Shown here: one piece after another, positions 19,505 through 30,500 of the stretch | Numbering within the stretch: the first letter of the stretch is position 1 | Layout of the letters: each line of letters begins with the position of its first letter | NCBI RefSeq assembly: GCF_002287065.1 | Contig: NZ_NSJZ01000014.1 | Location: 17,795 to 81,794 of the forward strand | Direction of reading: 5' to 3' | Source: Paracoccus salipaludis | Lineage (GTDB): Bacteria; Pseudomonadota; Alphaproteobacteria; Rhodobacterales; Rhodobacteraceae | Length of the DNA: 64,000 bases | Made by a program: the position numbers and the translations under genes | Notes under the pieces: generated by a model | Told to the model about the DNA's origin: nothing | Databases searched by the model: none | Seen by the model: only the letters and a program-made list of their open reading frames with translations

Positions 19505-20830
19505 TCAACCGCCGCGCCGCGCGCGCTGGCTCACGAACCAGTCGAGCCGCTTCTTGAGTTCCCGCTCGAACCCGCGTTCGACCGGCGTGTAAAGGACGGG
19601 GCGCTTCATCCCTTCGGGAAAATAGTTCTGCCCCGAGAACCCGTCCTCGGCGTCGTGGTCATAGGCATAGCCCGCGCCATAGCCCTGGTCCTTCATCAGC
19701 CGGGTCGGCGCGTTCAGGATATGGGCGGGCGGCATCAGGCTGCCGGTCTTCTTCGCCTCGGCGCGCGCGGCCTTGTAGGCGGCGTAGCCCGCGTTCGATT
19801 TCGGCGCGAGCGCGAGATAGATCACCGCCTGCGCCAGCGCGAGTTCGCCCTCGGGCGAGCCCAGCCGTTCATAAAGCGCCCAGGCATCCAGGCAATGCCG
19901 CTGCGCCGCGGGATCGGCCAGCCCGATGTCCTCGACCGCCATGCGGGTGATGCGGCGGGCGAGATAGCGCGGGTCCTCGCCCCCTTCCAGCATCCGCGCC
20001 AGCCAGTAGAGCGCGGCGTCCGGATCCGAGCCGCGGACGGATTTGTGCAGCGCCGAGATCAGGTTGTAATGCTCGTCGCCGGACTTGTCGTAGATCGCGG
20101 CCCGCCGCATCAGGCGGCGCGAAAGTTCATCAAGGCCGAGGGGGCGGTCCACCTTCCAGGCCATGACCTGCTCGATCAGGTTCAGCGCGGCGCGGCCGTC
20201 TCCGTCGGCCATCGACAGCAGCGCCTCGCGCGCTTCGCCGGTCAGCGGCAGGGCGCGGCCCATCTCGCGCTCGGCCCGCTGGGCAAGCCGTTCAAGATCG
20301 GCAAGCTCGAGCCGCTTCAGCACGATCACCTGCGCGCGGGACAGAAGTGCGGCGTTCAGTTCGAAGGACGGGTTCTCGGTCGTGGCCCCGACCAGAAGGA
20401 TGGTGCCGTCCTCCATATGGGGCAGGAAGCTGTCCTGCTGCGCCTTGTTGAAGCGGTGGATCTCGTCCACGAACAGCAGCGTCCCCTGCCCCTGACGGAA
20501 ACGCAGCTTCGCGCTGTCGAAGACCTTCCGCAGTTCGGGCACGCCGGAAAAGATCGCGGAAATCTGGACAAAGGCGCGGTCGGTCTGGTCGGCCAGAAGC
20601 CGCGCGATGGTGGTCTTGCCGACGCCCGGCGGCCCCCACAGGATCAGCGACGACAGGCTGCCTGCCGCCAGCATCGCCCCCAGGGGGCCGTCCGGCCCCA
20701 GCACCTCGCCCTGCCCGATGACATCCGCCAGACGGCCTGGACGGATGCGGTCGGCCAGGGGCCGGTGCGCCGAGGGCGCGGCGCCGGGCCTGGGTTCGTC
20801 GGGCACAAGACTGTCGAAAAGATCGGCCAT
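19505..20830 (-). CDS. rarA: Replication-associated recombination protein A (RarA/MgsA)
   Basis: The 441-residue AAA+ ATPase of the RarA/Mgs1/WRNIP1 family acts at stalled replication forks. Walker [10 protein letters not shown], Walker [12 protein letters not shown] and sensor-1 [10 protein letters not shown] are all visible in the N-terminal half; the C-terminal half is the tetramerisation domain with [15 protein letters not shown]. Length is normal. It is the probable first gene of the chain to the ATP12 gene. Confidence 0.95.
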   Translation of the reverse strand: MADLFDSLVPDEPRPGAAPSAHRPLADRIRPGRLADVIGQGEVLGPDGPLGAMLAAGSLSSLILWGPPGVGKTTIARLLADQTDRAFVQISAIFSGVPELRKVFDSAKLRFRQGQGTLLFVDEIHRFNKAQQDSFLPHMEDGTILLVGATTENPSFELNAALLSRAQVIVLKRLELADLERLAQRAEREMGRALPLTGEAREALLSMADGDGRAALNLIEQVMAWKVDRPLGLDELSRRLMRRAAIYDKSGDEHYNLISALHKSVRGSDPDAALYWLARMLEGGEDPRYLARRITRMAVEDIGLADPAAQRHCLDAWALYERLGSPEGELALAQAVIYLALAPKSNAGYAAYKAARAEAKKTGSLMPPAHILNAPTRLMKDQGYGAGYAYDHDAEDGFSGQNYFPEGMKRPVLYTPVERGFERELKKRLDWFVSQRARRGG

Positions 20831-20887
20831 GGCGGGCAGATTACGCTGCCCGCCATGCGGTGGGTATCCCCCACCTTTGCCGGGGCA

Positions 20888-21481
20888 TCAGTGCATCTTC
20901 GGAACGAGGTTGATCGAAACGCACTGGTTCTCTTCGCCCTCGATCAGCATGACGCGGCCGATGGCCTCGGCATCAAGTCCGCAGCGCCCGTACCACCGCG
21001 GCCATGTCGCCCCCGTCAGGGCGATCAGGCGCGTGGCGCCAAGCTCGCGCGCCGTCCTGGTCATGGCGCCCGCCATGGCCATGTGGACCTTGCGGCGGAT
21101 CGCCATGGGCGTCGAGTGGTTGACGAAGACGCGGGTGCATTCCCAGACCTGCGGATCGACAGGAGCCTCGCCATACAGCAGGTCCTGCGGGATCGTGCCG
21201 CCCAGGACGCCGCGCTGGGCGTCGCGGATCATGTAGGAATAGATCCCGCACTGCGCCGTGGTGGGCGTCAGGCGGAAGCCGCCCAGCACCTCGTGGGCGC
21301 CGTCGTGAACCGCGACCCAGCGGCTGGCGGGAGTGTCGTACTGGTCAAACTCCATCCCGTCCGCCTGCGGCAGGTCCCAGTTCTTCTGGATGATGAAGCT
21401 CTGGCGACGGGCCCGGAACAGGTTGGCGAACAGTTCGCCGTGGTTGTGAAGATTGCTGAAGGAAAGCGTGGTGGTCTGCAT
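20888..21481 (-). CDS. LuxI-family acyl-homoserine-lactone synthase
   Basis: The 197-residue protein is an autoinducer synthase making N-acyl-homoserine lactone from S-adenosylmethionine and an acyl donor. The invariant LuxI residues are present: Arg25/26, Phe29, Trp35, Glu44, Asp46, Asp49 (DGMEFDQYD), Arg70 (GGFRLTP), Glu114 and Arg117 (WECTRVFV). The acyl chain length cannot be read from sequence. GGAGAAGACC precedes the ATG at 21481. The LuxR-type gene ends 73 bases upstream on the same strand, forming a quorum-sensing pair. Confidence 0.9.
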   Translation of the reverse strand: MQTTTLSFSNLHNHGELFANLFRARRQSFIIQKNWDLPQADGMEFDQYDTPASRWVAVHDGAHEVLGGFRLTPTTAQCGIYSYMIRDAQRGVLGGTIPQDLLYGEAPVDPQVWECTRVFVNHSTPMAIRRKVHMAMAGAMTRTARELGATRLIALTGATWPRWYGRCGLDAEAIGRVMLIEGEENQCVSINLVPKMH

Positions 21482-21554
21482 GGTCTTCTCCGTGGGTTGA
21501 GGAATTTGGCCCCCCGGAGCGACCGCGGTTGGAGTTTGTGACGGGCGAACGGTC

Positions 21555-22166
21555 CTATAGCAGTCGGTAATCCTTGGCTCGTTGCAGCGCCTCGGCCGTT
21601 GTCTTGGCCATCAGCCGTTCGCGGGCCGAGATCAGACGGGCCTTGAACGCACTTTCGGTGATGCCGAGCTTGGCAGCGGCTGCCGCATGACGATCGCCCT
21701 CCGCGATACATCGAAGGGCCTCTTGCTGAGCCTTCGTCAGGCTCTCCGGCGGCTCGGTGATGTCGTGGAGCCGTCGTACCATCGTCGAGATCGTCTCGAT
21801 CTCGTCATCCTTGAATTCGCGCGTGCCGTGGGCAAAGCTCGCGATGGTGCGCGACTTGATAGGCCCGCAGGACAGCGTCAGCCCGTAGATCAGCCCGTGG
21901 CTGGCAGCGTCCGCCAGGATGCCGAAGGGATCGGGGATGGGCATGGCCGACCAGCGGACCGCGCCCGTGGTCGAAAACCCCCAGGCGATCGTCGGATCCC
22001 GCAGCGCATAGGCGTTGCTGGAATAACGCTCCGCCCAGGTTTCCGGATAGGTCTGGAACTGCATGATGGGCGCAGCAAAGCGAATGTGCAGGCCGATGTA
22101 ATAGCCCTTGGGCGCCAGCTTCTGCAGACGTGCCAAGGTCGCGGAAATTTCAGCTCTCGATGACAT
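21555..22166 (-). CDS. LuxR-family quorum-sensing regulator
   Basis: A 203-residue two-domain regulator. Residues ~1-130 correspond to the autoinducer-binding domain (YYIGLHI, SSNAYALRDPTIAWGF, a typical LuxR ligand-pocket segment), and residues ~140-203 to the GerE-type helix-turn-helix ending in AEALQRAKDYRLL. It is expected to sense the lactone made by the adjacent LuxI protein. The start at 22166 is within a TGTCT-N4-AGACA palindrome. The gene and its upstream region are visibly less GC-rich than the ribosomal genes next to it. Confidence 0.88.
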   Translation of the reverse strand: MSSRAEISATLARLQKLAPKGYYIGLHIRFAAPIMQFQTYPETWAERYSSNAYALRDPTIAWGFSTTGAVRWSAMPIPDPFGILADAASHGLIYGLTLSCGPIKSRTIASFAHGTREFKDDEIETISTMVRRLHDITEPPESLTKAQQEALRCIAEGDRHAAAAAKLGITESAFKARLISARERLMAKTTAEALQRAKDYRLL

Positions 22167-22179
22167 GTCTTTTTAGACA
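22166..22179. promoter_or_regulatory. Palindrome over the luxR start
   Basis: TGTCT TTTT AGACA forms a 14-base inverted repeat overlapping the first base of the luxR start codon. It could be an operator or simply an mRNA hairpin near the ribosome binding site. Nothing else supports either reading. Confidence 0.3.
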
Positions 22180-22290
22180 AATTGCAACCATTAAGGTCAA
22201 CCAAGATTATATGGACGCCAGAGGTCCGTCTTGCCACGCACTACCATGGTCTTAATGAGCAATGGTTAGTTTTCGGTGAACGGAAATACT

Positions 22291-22325
22291 AAATAACCCG
22301 CGCAGCGAGGCTGCGCGGGTTATTT
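22291..22325 (-). terminator. Terminator of the rplQ operon
   Basis: A 16-bp perfect stem (22291-22306 with 22310-22325, loop GAG) with A/T-rich outer pairs stands about 40 bases after the rplQ stop and upstream of luxR. It should end ribosomal transcripts; the flanking A/T pairs make it usable in both directions. Confidence 0.9.
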
Positions 22326-22365
22326 AATGACGTAGCGTCAGGGTGACGCCAAGGGGAATGTGGCC

Positions 22366-22791
22366 TCAGGCCGAAAGGTCGGCGTTCGCTTCGGCTTCCA
22401 GGCGGGCGCGGTCGGCCGCACCCTTGGCCGAGGTGTCGCGGTCCACGAACTCGATGATCGCCATGGGCGCCATGTCGCCATAACGGAAGCCGGCCTTCAG
22501 GACGCGGACATAGCCGCCCTGGCGGTTGGCGTAGCGGGGGCCCAGCACGTCGAACAGGCGCGCGACAAGCATGTCCTGCTTGAGCTGCGCGGCGGCCTGG
22601 CGGCGGGCATGCAGGTCGCCCCGCTTGGCCAGCGTGATCAGCTTCTCGATGATCGGGCGCAGTTCCTTGGCCTTGGGCAGGGTCGTCTTGATCTGCTCGT
22701 GCTCGATCAGCGAGCCGGCCATGTTGGCGAACAGCGCCTTGCGGTGTTCGTGGGTGCGGTTCAGGCGGCGGTAGCCACGGGCGTGACGCAT
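22366..22791 (-). CDS. rplQ: 50S ribosomal protein L17
   Basis: The 141-residue L17 has the family N-terminus [20 protein letters not shown] and the core [21 protein letters not shown]. It lines the tunnel exit region of the large subunit. It follows rpoA by about 160 bases, the normal alphaproteobacterial order, and GGAGAATCATC precedes the ATG. Confidence 0.97.
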   Translation of the reverse strand: MRHARGYRRLNRTHEHRKALFANMAGSLIEHEQIKTTLPKAKELRPIIEKLITLAKRGDLHARRQAAAQLKQDMLVARLFDVLGPRYANRQGGYVRVLKAGFRYGDMAPMAIIEFVDRDTSAKGAADRARLEAEANADLSA

Positions 22792-22952
22792 GATGATTCT
22801 CCGTTTACGTCTTTTGCTTTGTCCGGCAGCCCATGCGTGCGGGCCGCTCTCCTTGGGGCGGGATTGCCCGGTCTTGCGGGGGCACGGCGCCTGCTCACCT
22901 CATGCACATCCGGTGCACAGGCGATGCAGGCGGGGCCGCGCCCCCGGATTTC

Positions 22953-23969
22953 TCAGAACTGGTCGTCGAAGCGCTTGGCCAGGTCCTCGATGTTCTCCGG
23001 CGGCCAGTCCACCACGTCCATGCCGAGATGCAGGCCCATGCCCGAAAGCACTTCCTTGATCTCGTTGAGCGACTTGCGGCCGAAGTTCGGGGTCCGCAGC
23101 ATCTCGGCCTCGGTCTTCTGGATCAGGTCGCCGATATAGACGATGTTGTCGTTCTTGAGGCAGTTGGCCGAACGGACCGAAAGCTCCAGCTCGTCCACCT
23201 TCTTCAGCAGGCGCGGGTCGAACTCGAGCCCGTCCTCGGCATCCGCGCTGCGGGCCGATTCGGGTTCCTCGAAGTTCACGAAGACCGACAGCTGGTCCTG
23301 CAGGATGCGCGCGGCATAGGCCACGGCGTCCTCGGGGGTCAGCGAGCCGTCGGTTTCCACGCGCATGGTCAGCTTGTCATAGTCCAGCACCTGGCCCTCG
23401 CGGGTGGGCGTGACTTCGTAGCTGACGCGCTTGACCGGCGAGAAGATGGCGTCGATCGGGATCAGGCCGATGGGCGCGTCCTCGGGACGGTTCTTGTCGG
23501 CGGCGACATAGCCTTTGCCGATGGCGACCGTCAGTTCCATGTTCAGCTCGGCGCCTTCGTCGAGGTGGCAGATCACATGGTCGCGGTTCAGCACGGTGAT
23601 GCCCGCGGTTTCCGAGATCTGGCCGGCCTTGACCTCGCCCGGGCCCTTGGCGGACAGCGTCAGGCGCTTGGGCCCGTCCACGTCCATCTTGAGCGTGACG
23701 CCCTTGAGGTTCAGCACGATGTCGGTCACGTCCTCGCGCACGCCGGGGACGGACGAGAACTCGTGCAGGACGTTGTCGATCTGCACGCTGGTGATGGCCG
23801 CGCCCTGCAGCGAGGACATCAGCACGCGGCGCAGGGCGTTGCCCAGCGTCAGGCCGAAGCCCCGTTCCAGCGGCTCGGCGACCAGGGTGGCCACGCGGGC
23901 CCAATCGCCGCCCGGCCGGATGTCCAGCTGCGCGGGCTTGATCAGCTCGGCCCAGTTCTTGTGGATCAT
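22953..23969 (-). CDS. rpoA: DNA-directed RNA polymerase subunit alpha
   Basis: A 338-residue alpha subunit. The N-terminal assembly domain (residues ~1-230) includes [20 protein letters not shown]; the C-terminal domain (~250-320) includes [13 protein letters not shown] and [18 protein letters not shown], which contacts UP elements and activators. I chose the ATG at 23969 (MIHKNWAEL), preceded by GGAGGAAATCGC. It lies between rpsK and rplQ. Confidence 0.98.
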   Translation of the reverse strand: MIHKNWAELIKPAQLDIRPGGDWARVATLVAEPLERGFGLTLGNALRRVLMSSLQGAAITSVQIDNVLHEFSSVPGVREDVTDIVLNLKGVTLKMDVDGPKRLTLSAKGPGEVKAGQISETAGITVLNRDHVICHLDEGAELNMELTVAIGKGYVAADKNRPEDAPIGLIPIDAIFSPVKRVSYEVTPTREGQVLDYDKLTMRVETDGSLTPEDAVAYAARILQDQLSVFVNFEEPESARSADAEDGLEFDPRLLKKVDELELSVRSANCLKNDNIVYIGDLIQKTEAEMLRTPNFGRKSLNEIKEVLSGMGLHLGMDVVDWPPENIEDLAKRFDDQF

Positions 23970-24087
23970 GCGATTTCCTCCATTCCTGTTTCCGGCCCCA
24001 TGACCAGCCGCCGGAAACGCCCGAGGTAAAATGCGAAAGCCGTCCCGCGCCGACATGTGCGGCGCGGGACGGGTCAATGTGGGGTCG

Positions 24088-24477
24088 TCAGACGCGCCGG
24101 CGCTTGGGCGGACGGACGCCGTTGTGGGCGATCGGCGTCACGTCGCGGATCGCGGTGATGTTGAAGCCGACGGCGGCCAGCGCGCGCAGCGCCGATTCGC
24201 GGCCCGAGCCGGGGCCCTGGACCTCGACCTCGATGGTGCGCATGCCGTGTTCCTGCGCCTTGCGGCCGGCATCCTCGGCGGCCATCTGGGCGGCATAGGG
24301 GGTCGACTTGCGCGAGCCCTTGAAGCCCATCGTGCCGGCCGACGACCAGGCGATGGCGTTGCCCTGCACGTCCGAGATCAGGATCTTGGTGTTGTTGAAC
24401 GACGAGTTCACATGCGCCACGCCGGTGGCGATGTTCTTGCGTTCCTTGCGCTTCATGCGCGTCTTGTCGCGTGCCAT
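24088..24477 (-). CDS. rpsK: 30S ribosomal protein S11
   Basis: The 129-residue S11 has the conserved [19 protein letters not shown] and the basic tail [10 protein letters not shown]. It sits on the 30S platform near the 3' end of 16S rRNA. GGAGGGCGAGACTC precedes the ATG. It lies between rpsM and rpoA; rpsD is not in this cluster, as usual in Alphaproteobacteria. Confidence 0.98.
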   Translation of the reverse strand: MARDKTRMKRKERKNIATGVAHVNSSFNNTKILISDVQGNAIAWSSAGTMGFKGSRKSTPYAAQMAAEDAGRKAQEHGMRTIEVEVQGPGSGRESALRALAAVGFNITAIRDVTPIAHNGVRPPKRRRV

Positions 24478-24492
24478 GAGTCTCGCCCTCCC

Positions 24493-24861
24493 TTACTTCT
24501 TCTTGCCGGCGATGGGTTTCGCCGGGCCCTTGCGGGTGCGGGCGTTGGTGTGGGTGCGCTGGCCGCGCACGGGCAGGCCGCGGCGGTGGCGCAGGCCACG
24601 GTAGGAACCCAGGTCCATCAGGCGCTTGATGTTCATCTGCGTTTCGCGGCGCAGGTCGCCTTCGACGGTCAGGTTGGCGTCGATGTATTCGCGGATCTGC
24701 AGGACTTCGGCGTCCGACAGGTCGTTCACGCGGCGCGCGCGGTCGATGCCGACCGCCTCGCAGATCTGTTCGGCATTCAGCGGGCCGATGCCGTGGATAT
24801 ATTGCAGCGCGATGGGAACGCGCTTTCCGGTCGGGATGTTGACGCCAGCGATACGGGCCAA
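24493..24861 (-). CDS. rpsM: 30S ribosomal protein S13
   Basis: The 122-residue S13 begins with [18 protein letters not shown] after the initiator and ends with the basic tail [16 protein letters not shown]. It contacts the P-site tRNA and bridges the subunits. No ATG stands at the conserved start; the TTG at 24861 gives exactly the family N-terminus and has AAAGGA about eight bases before it. An ATG 19 codons further up would add residues unlike S13. Confidence 0.96.
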   Translation of the reverse strand: MARIAGVNIPTGKRVPIALQYIHGIGPLNAEQICEAVGIDRARRVNDLSDAEVLQIREYIDANLTVEGDLRRETQMNIKRLMDLGSYRGLRHRRGLPVRGQRTHTNARTRKGPAKPIAGKKK

Positions 24862-25012
24862 GTCCGTGGTCCTTTTATGTTGCGCTTCCGTAGCGCCGGA
24901 AGCTTTTTTCACAACCAATGGCCCGCGGCATCGCGCCGTCGGGCCATCGCTTCACCCCGAATGGGTGATTCTCGAATGAGATGCCTGCGGTTAATGGATC
25001 ACGGGCGGTCCG

Positions 25013-25705
25013 TCAACCGCCGGCAGCCCGCGCGCCGCCCGCCGAAGCCAGCCCGAGGCCATCGACGATCGCCGCCACCTGGGCGCCGACGTCCTCCATG
25101 GCGGCCATGCCGTCCACGGGCGCAAGGGTCTTCTTGGCGTAATAGTAGCCGACCAGCGGCGAGGTCTTCTTGTAGTATTCCATCAGCCGCGTCTTGAGGC
25201 TTTCGGCATTGTCGTCCGCCCGGCGGCGCAGGTCCGTCGAGCCGCAGACGTCGCAGATGCCATCCTTCGCGGTGGGCTTGGTGCGGTCGTGGTAGACCTC
25301 GCCGCAGCTGCCGCAGGTGAAGCGGCCGCTGATGCGGTCCACGAGCGCCTCGTCATCGACCTGCATCTCGATCACCGCGTCGATCCCGCGGCCCATGCCC
25401 GACAGCAGATCCTCCAGCGCGTCGGCCTGGGGCAGCGTGCGCGGGAAGCCGTCGAAGATGAAGCCGGGCGCATCCACCGTGTCCAGCTTCTCGCGGATCA
25501 GTCCGATGACGATCTCGTCGGTGACAAGCTGGCCGCGGTCCATCACATCCGCGACCACCCGGCCCATCTCGGTCCCCGAACTGCGCGCTTCGCGCAGCAT
25601 GTCGCCGGTGGACAGCTGGACGAGGCCCCGGTCCTCGACCAGCGTGCGGGCCTGGGTTCCCTTGCCCGCCCCCGGCGGTCCCAGCAGGATGATGTTGATC
25701 GTCAC
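25013..25705 (-). CDS. adk: Adenylate kinase
   Basis: The 230-residue enzyme interconverts ATP plus AMP and 2 ADP. The P-loop GPPGAGKGT is at residues 9-17 and the AMP-binding DGFPRT at 85-90. The LID domain holds four cysteines (131, 134, 151, 154), the zinc-binding form. A short Ala/Gly tail extends the C-terminus. It follows secY by 24 bases, as in other Alphaproteobacteria. Confidence 0.97.
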   Translation of the reverse strand: MTINIILLGPPGAGKGTQARTLVEDRGLVQLSTGDMLREARSSGTEMGRVVADVMDRGQLVTDEIVIGLIREKLDTVDAPGFIFDGFPRTLPQADALEDLLSGMGRGIDAVIEMQVDDEALVDRISGRFTCGSCGEVYHDRTKPTAKDGICDVCGSTDLRRRADDNAESLKTRLMEYYKKTSPLVGYYYAKKTLAPVDGMAAMEDVGAQVAAIVDGLGLASAGGARAAGG

Positions 25706-25729
25706 GCGTCCCCCCCCTTGATGGCTTTG

Positions 25730-27100
<1,371 letters not shown>

Positions 27101-27241
27101 GACTGCCCTCGTCTCTCGCACCGCGCATCCGCGGGCCGGATTGGAAAGCGCCGCCGGACCGTTGCCGGTGCGGCGGCGCTGGGAAAAACTCACTGCTATC
27201 TAGGCGGCGCGCCGCACCGCTTCAACAGCTTATTCGGCCGC

Positions 27242-27733
27242 TCACTCGGCGGTGGCGGCGTCGGGCGCGGCCACGGGACGGGTCAGCGTCAGCGAGCCGC
27301 CGGCAGCCTGGACGGCGGCCGCGGCCGAGCCCGAGGCGCCCGACAGCGTCAGGTTCAGCGCGGTGGTCAGCTGGCCCTTGCCCAGCAGGCGGACGCCGTC
27401 GCGCTTGCGCTTGGTGGCGCCGGCCGCGATCAGCGCGTCCTCGTCCACCGTCTGGCCGGCGGTCAGCTTGCCCGCATCGACCATGGCCTGCAGCTGACCC
27501 AGGTTGACCACGGCGAATTCCAGCCGGTTCGGCTTCGAGAAGCCGCGCTTCGGCAGGCGGCGGTACAGCGGCATCTGGCCGCCTTCGTAGCCGTTCAGCG
27601 CCACGCCCGAACGCGAGGTCTGGCCCTTGATACCACGGCCGGCGGTCTTGCCCTTGCCGGAACCCGGGCCGCGCGCCACGCGCTTCTTCTTGCGGGCGGC
27701 GCCTTCGTTGTCGCGCAGTTCATGCAGTTTCAT
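27242..27733 (-). CDS. rplO: 50S ribosomal protein L15
   Basis: The 163-residue L15 begins [12 protein letters not shown] and has the typical [18 protein letters not shown] segment, plus an Ala-rich C-terminal extension. It is an early assembly protein of the large subunit. It starts the visible ribosomal run; rpmD and rpsE, normally just upstream, are absent and a CoA-transferase-family gene stands there instead. Confidence 0.97.
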   Translation of the reverse strand: MKLHELRDNEGAARKKKRVARGPGSGKGKTAGRGIKGQTSRSGVALNGYEGGQMPLYRRLPKRGFSKPNRLEFAVVNLGQLQAMVDAGKLTAGQTVDEDALIAAGATKRKRDGVRLLGKGQLTTALNLTLSGASGSAAAAVQAAGGSLTLTRPVAAPDAATAE

Positions 27734-27907
27734 GTCGCTATCTCCTTGGCCGGAAACGCCCCAACAGCGACAAAGGGGCGCACGCGGCGTGATGAACAGG
27801 TGAACCGCCGCAGACCCCTTGCGGGCTTGCGACGACTGGCGGCCTTTACTGCATTCCCGCTTCGGGCGCAAGACGCGGCCTGCGTCAACATCCGGCCCGG
27901 ACGGCGG

Positions 27908-28723
27908 TCACGCCCGGAACGGCTCCAGCGGCAGGTCCCGTTCGATGGCCAGCGCGCGGCATTCCTCGGCGGTCAGCCCGGCGAAGAAGCCGGGAATGTC
28001 CCCGCCCGCGACCTCGGCCAGACGGGCCGAGAAATGCGGCTCGAGCGCGGCGCAGGCGACAAGGCCGTCGCGCAGGCGGTGGATCGCGTAGTCGGGCAGG
28101 CTGCCGTCCAGAAGCCCGCCGCCCACGGTGACGCCGTGGCGGACAGGGGCGGCGAAGCGTTCCGCCGCCTGCCGCAGCCCGACGGCGGCATGGCGCTGCG
28201 GGCGGCCCCGTTCTCGCGCCAGCAGCAGGATGACGGCGGCGCGCGCCGCGGCTTCGGCCCCGGCCATGTCGGCGATCACCGTGCGCGGCATCCGCCCGTC
28301 CAGCAGACCGGCCGCCGCCTGATAGGTCAGGTCGTGGCCGGGCACGTCGGGGGCGTCCTCGTCGCCCACGATCTCGACCCAGGCAAGACGCGGGTTGACC
28401 GCCGCAAGGGCCGGCACGGTGATCCCCAGCCGGGCCAGCGCGGCGCGGCGGTGGCTGGAGATCAGCAGGTCCGCGCCCGCCAGCAGCTCGCGGAACCGCG
28501 CCTGCCCCGGGGCGGAGCGCAGGTCCACCGTCTCGACCCGCGCGGCGCGGTTCAGTTCGGCATACCACTGCGGCATCGCGTGCGCGGTCAGGTCGCCCGA
28601 GGGCGGCTCGATCTTGACCACCGCCATCCCCTGCGCCGCCAGCAGCGCGGCCGCCGCGGGGCCGGGCACGTTGGCGGCCATGCAGACGGCAGTCAGGCCG
28701 GACAGCGGCAGGTCATCGGACAT
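27908..28723 (-). CDS. Short CaiB/BaiF-type CoA-transferase family protein
   Basis: At 271 residues this is well below the ~360-400 usual for type III CoA transferases or methylacyl-CoA racemases. The N-terminus has the family pattern (GPAAAALLAAQGMAVVKIEPP) and the catalytic Asp appears in GHDLTYQA. Part of the second domain seems reduced. It might be active on a small acyl-CoA or be decaying. It lies just upstream of rplO on the same strand with a 174-base gap, and is divergent from the SDR gene at 28844. Confidence 0.7.
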   Translation of the reverse strand: MSDDLPLSGLTAVCMAANVPGPAAAALLAAQGMAVVKIEPPSGDLTAHAMPQWYAELNRAARVETVDLRSAPGQARFRELLAGADLLISSHRRAALARLGITVPALAAVNPRLAWVEIVGDEDAPDVPGHDLTYQAAAGLLDGRMPRTVIADMAGAEAAARAAVILLLARERGRPQRHAAVGLRQAAERFAAPVRHGVTVGGGLLDGSLPDYAIHRLRDGLVACAALEPHFSARLAEVAGGDIPGFFAGLTAEECRALAIERDLPLEPFRA

Positions 28724-28843
28724 GAGGGAGGCCTTTCCTTGATCGGCCGCAACTTGTCACGGCCGCGCGGCGCAAGGCAACCAAACTCGCCCTTGCGCCG
28801 CGGGGGCATCGGTGCATCCTTCGCCGCAGACAGGGGGGACGGC

Positions 28844-29593
28844 ATGGCGGGACGGCTGGAGGGCAAGCGCATCCTCATCACGGCGGCGGGCCAGGGGATG
28901 GGGCGCGCGGCGGCGCTGGCCTGCGCGGCGGAAGGTGCGCGGGTGCTGGCGACCGACCGCGACGCGGGCCTGCTGGCGGACCTGGCCGCGCAGGGGATCG
29001 AGACGGCTGCGATGGACGTCACCGACGCCGGGGCCGTGCGGGCGGTGGTCGGGGGTGCGGGCGACCTGGACGGGCTGTTCAACTGCGCGGGCATCGTGGT
29101 GAACGGCGCGCTTGCCGACACGGACGAGGCCGAGTGGCACCAAAGCTTCGACGTGAACATCCACGCCATGTTCCACGTCACCCGCGCCGCCCTGCCGGGG
29201 CTCCTGCGGCGGGCCGGGGCGACAGGCGCGGCCTCGGTGGTCAACATGGCCTCGATGGCCTCGAGCGTGAAGGGTTTCGCGAACCGCTGCGCCTACGGGA
29301 CGACCAAGGCGGCGGTGATCGGCTTCACCAAGTCCCTTGCCGCCGATTACGTCCGCGCGGGGCTGCGGGCCAATGCGCTGTGCCCCGGCACGGTGGACAC
29401 GCCTTCGCTGCGCGGCCGGATCGCGGCGGCGGCGGACCCCGCCCAGGCCGAGCGCGACTTCATCGCCCGCCAGCCCATGGGGCGGCTGGCCCATGTGGAC
29501 GACCTTGCGCCGATGGTGGTCTATCTGCTGTCCGACGAAAGCCGCTTCATGAGCGGGCAGGCGGTGCTGGTCGATGGCGGGGTCACGATCTGA
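28844..29593 (+). CDS. SDR-family oxidoreductase (sugar-acid dehydrogenase candidate)
   Basis: A 249-residue classical short-chain dehydrogenase. The cofactor loop is TAAGQGMGR, the NNAG motif appears as NCAG, the catalytic Ser is in the MASMASS region and the active pair is YGTTK. An acidic residue after beta-2 (ATDRD) suggests NAD. It lies directly before dgoK, one base apart, and may oxidise a 2-keto-3-deoxy sugar acid or its precursor; the precise substrate is unknown. Confidence 0.82.
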   Translation: MAGRLEGKRILITAAGQGMGRAAALACAAEGARVLATDRDAGLLADLAAQGIETAAMDVTDAGAVRAVVGGAGDLDGLFNCAGIVVNGALADTDEAEWHQSFDVNIHAMFHVTRAALPGLLRRAGATGAASVVNMASMASSVKGFANRCAYGTTKAAVIGFTKSLAADYVRAGLRANALCPGTVDTPSLRGRIAAAADPAQAERDFIARQPMGRLAHVDDLAPMVVYLLSDESRFMSGQAVLVDGGVTI

Positions 29594-29594
29594 G

Positions 29595-30500
29595 ATGGAC
29601 AGGCCCGACTGGATCGCCGTCGACTGGGGCACGAGCAGGCTGCGCGCCTGGGCCATGAGCGCCGATGGCCGCCCCGTGGCGCAGGCAGAGTCAGAGCAGG
29701 GCATGGGCGGGCTGGCGCCCGACGCCTTCGAACCCGCGCTGCTGGCGCTGGTCGGGCCCTGGCTGGACCCCGACCGCGTCACGCCCGTCGTCGCCTGCGG
29801 CATGGTGGGCGCGCGGCAGGGCTGGATCGAGGCCGCCTATCGCGCCGTCCCCTGTCCGCCGCTGGGCCCGCCCCTGACGCGGGCGCCCGCGCGCGACCCG
29901 CGCATCGCGGTGTCCATCGTGCCGGGGCTGTCGCAGGCGCGCCCCTCGGCCGACGTGATGCGGGGCGAGGAAACGCAGGTCGCGGGCGTGCTGGCCGCTG
30001 CCCCCGACTGGGACGGCGTCGTCTGCCTGCCCGGAACGCACAGCAAGTGGGCCGAGGTCTCGGCGGGCGAGGTCGTCAGCTTCCGCAGCTTCATGACGGG
30101 CGAGATGTTCGCTTGGCTGTCCACCGGCTCGGTCCTGCGGCACGGGATGGCGGGCACGGGCTGGGACGAAAGGGCCTTCGACAGCGGCGTCTCGGACGGC
30201 ATGTCCCGCCCCGAGTGGCTGACCGCGCGGCTGTTCACCCTGCGGGCCGAGGGGCTGTTGGCAGGGCTGCCGCCGGACGCGGCGCGGGCGCGTCTGTCGG
30301 GCCTGCTGATCGGCACGGAACTGGCTGCGGCCAGGGCCTGGTGGCTGGGCCGCGACGTGGTGATCGTGGGCGAAGGCACGCTGGCCGGGCTTTACGCGCG
30401 GGCGCTGCGCGCGCAGGGGATCGCCGCGCGGCAGGTCGCGGCCGAGGACGCCGTGCTGGCGGGGCTGACCCGGGCGCGTGCCTTGGCGGCCGGGGCCTGA
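29595..30500 (+). CDS. dgoK: 2-dehydro-3-deoxygalactonokinase
   Basis: The 301-residue kinase phosphorylates 2-keto-3-deoxy-D-galactonate at C6 in the DeLey-Doudoroff pathway. The N-terminal nucleotide-binding strand is WIAVDWGTSRLRAW; MRGEETQVAG, LPGTHSKWAEV and FMTGEMFAWL are characteristic of DgoK. I use the ATG at 29595. Its stop overlaps the start position of a decayed dgoA, so the normal dgoK-dgoA pair existed here once. Confidence 0.9.
   Translation: MDRPDWIAVDWGTSRLRAWAMSADGRPVAQAESEQGMGGLAPDAFEPALLALVGPWLDPDRVTPVVACGMVGARQGWIEAAYRAVPCPPLGPPLTRAPARDPRIAVSIVPGLSQARPSADVMRGEETQVAGVLAAAPDWDGVVCLPGTHSKWAEVSAGEVVSFRSFMTGEMFAWLSTGSVLRHGMAGTGWDERAFDSGVSDGMSRPEWLTARLFTLRAEGLLAGLPPDAARARLSGLLIGTELAAARAWWLGRDVVIVGEGTLAGLYARALRAQGIAARQVAAEDAVLAGLTRARALAAGA

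Noticed and set aside
21482..21554. A lux box upstream of luxI
   Set aside because: I looked for an 18-20 base inverted repeat in this gap and found no convincing dyad.
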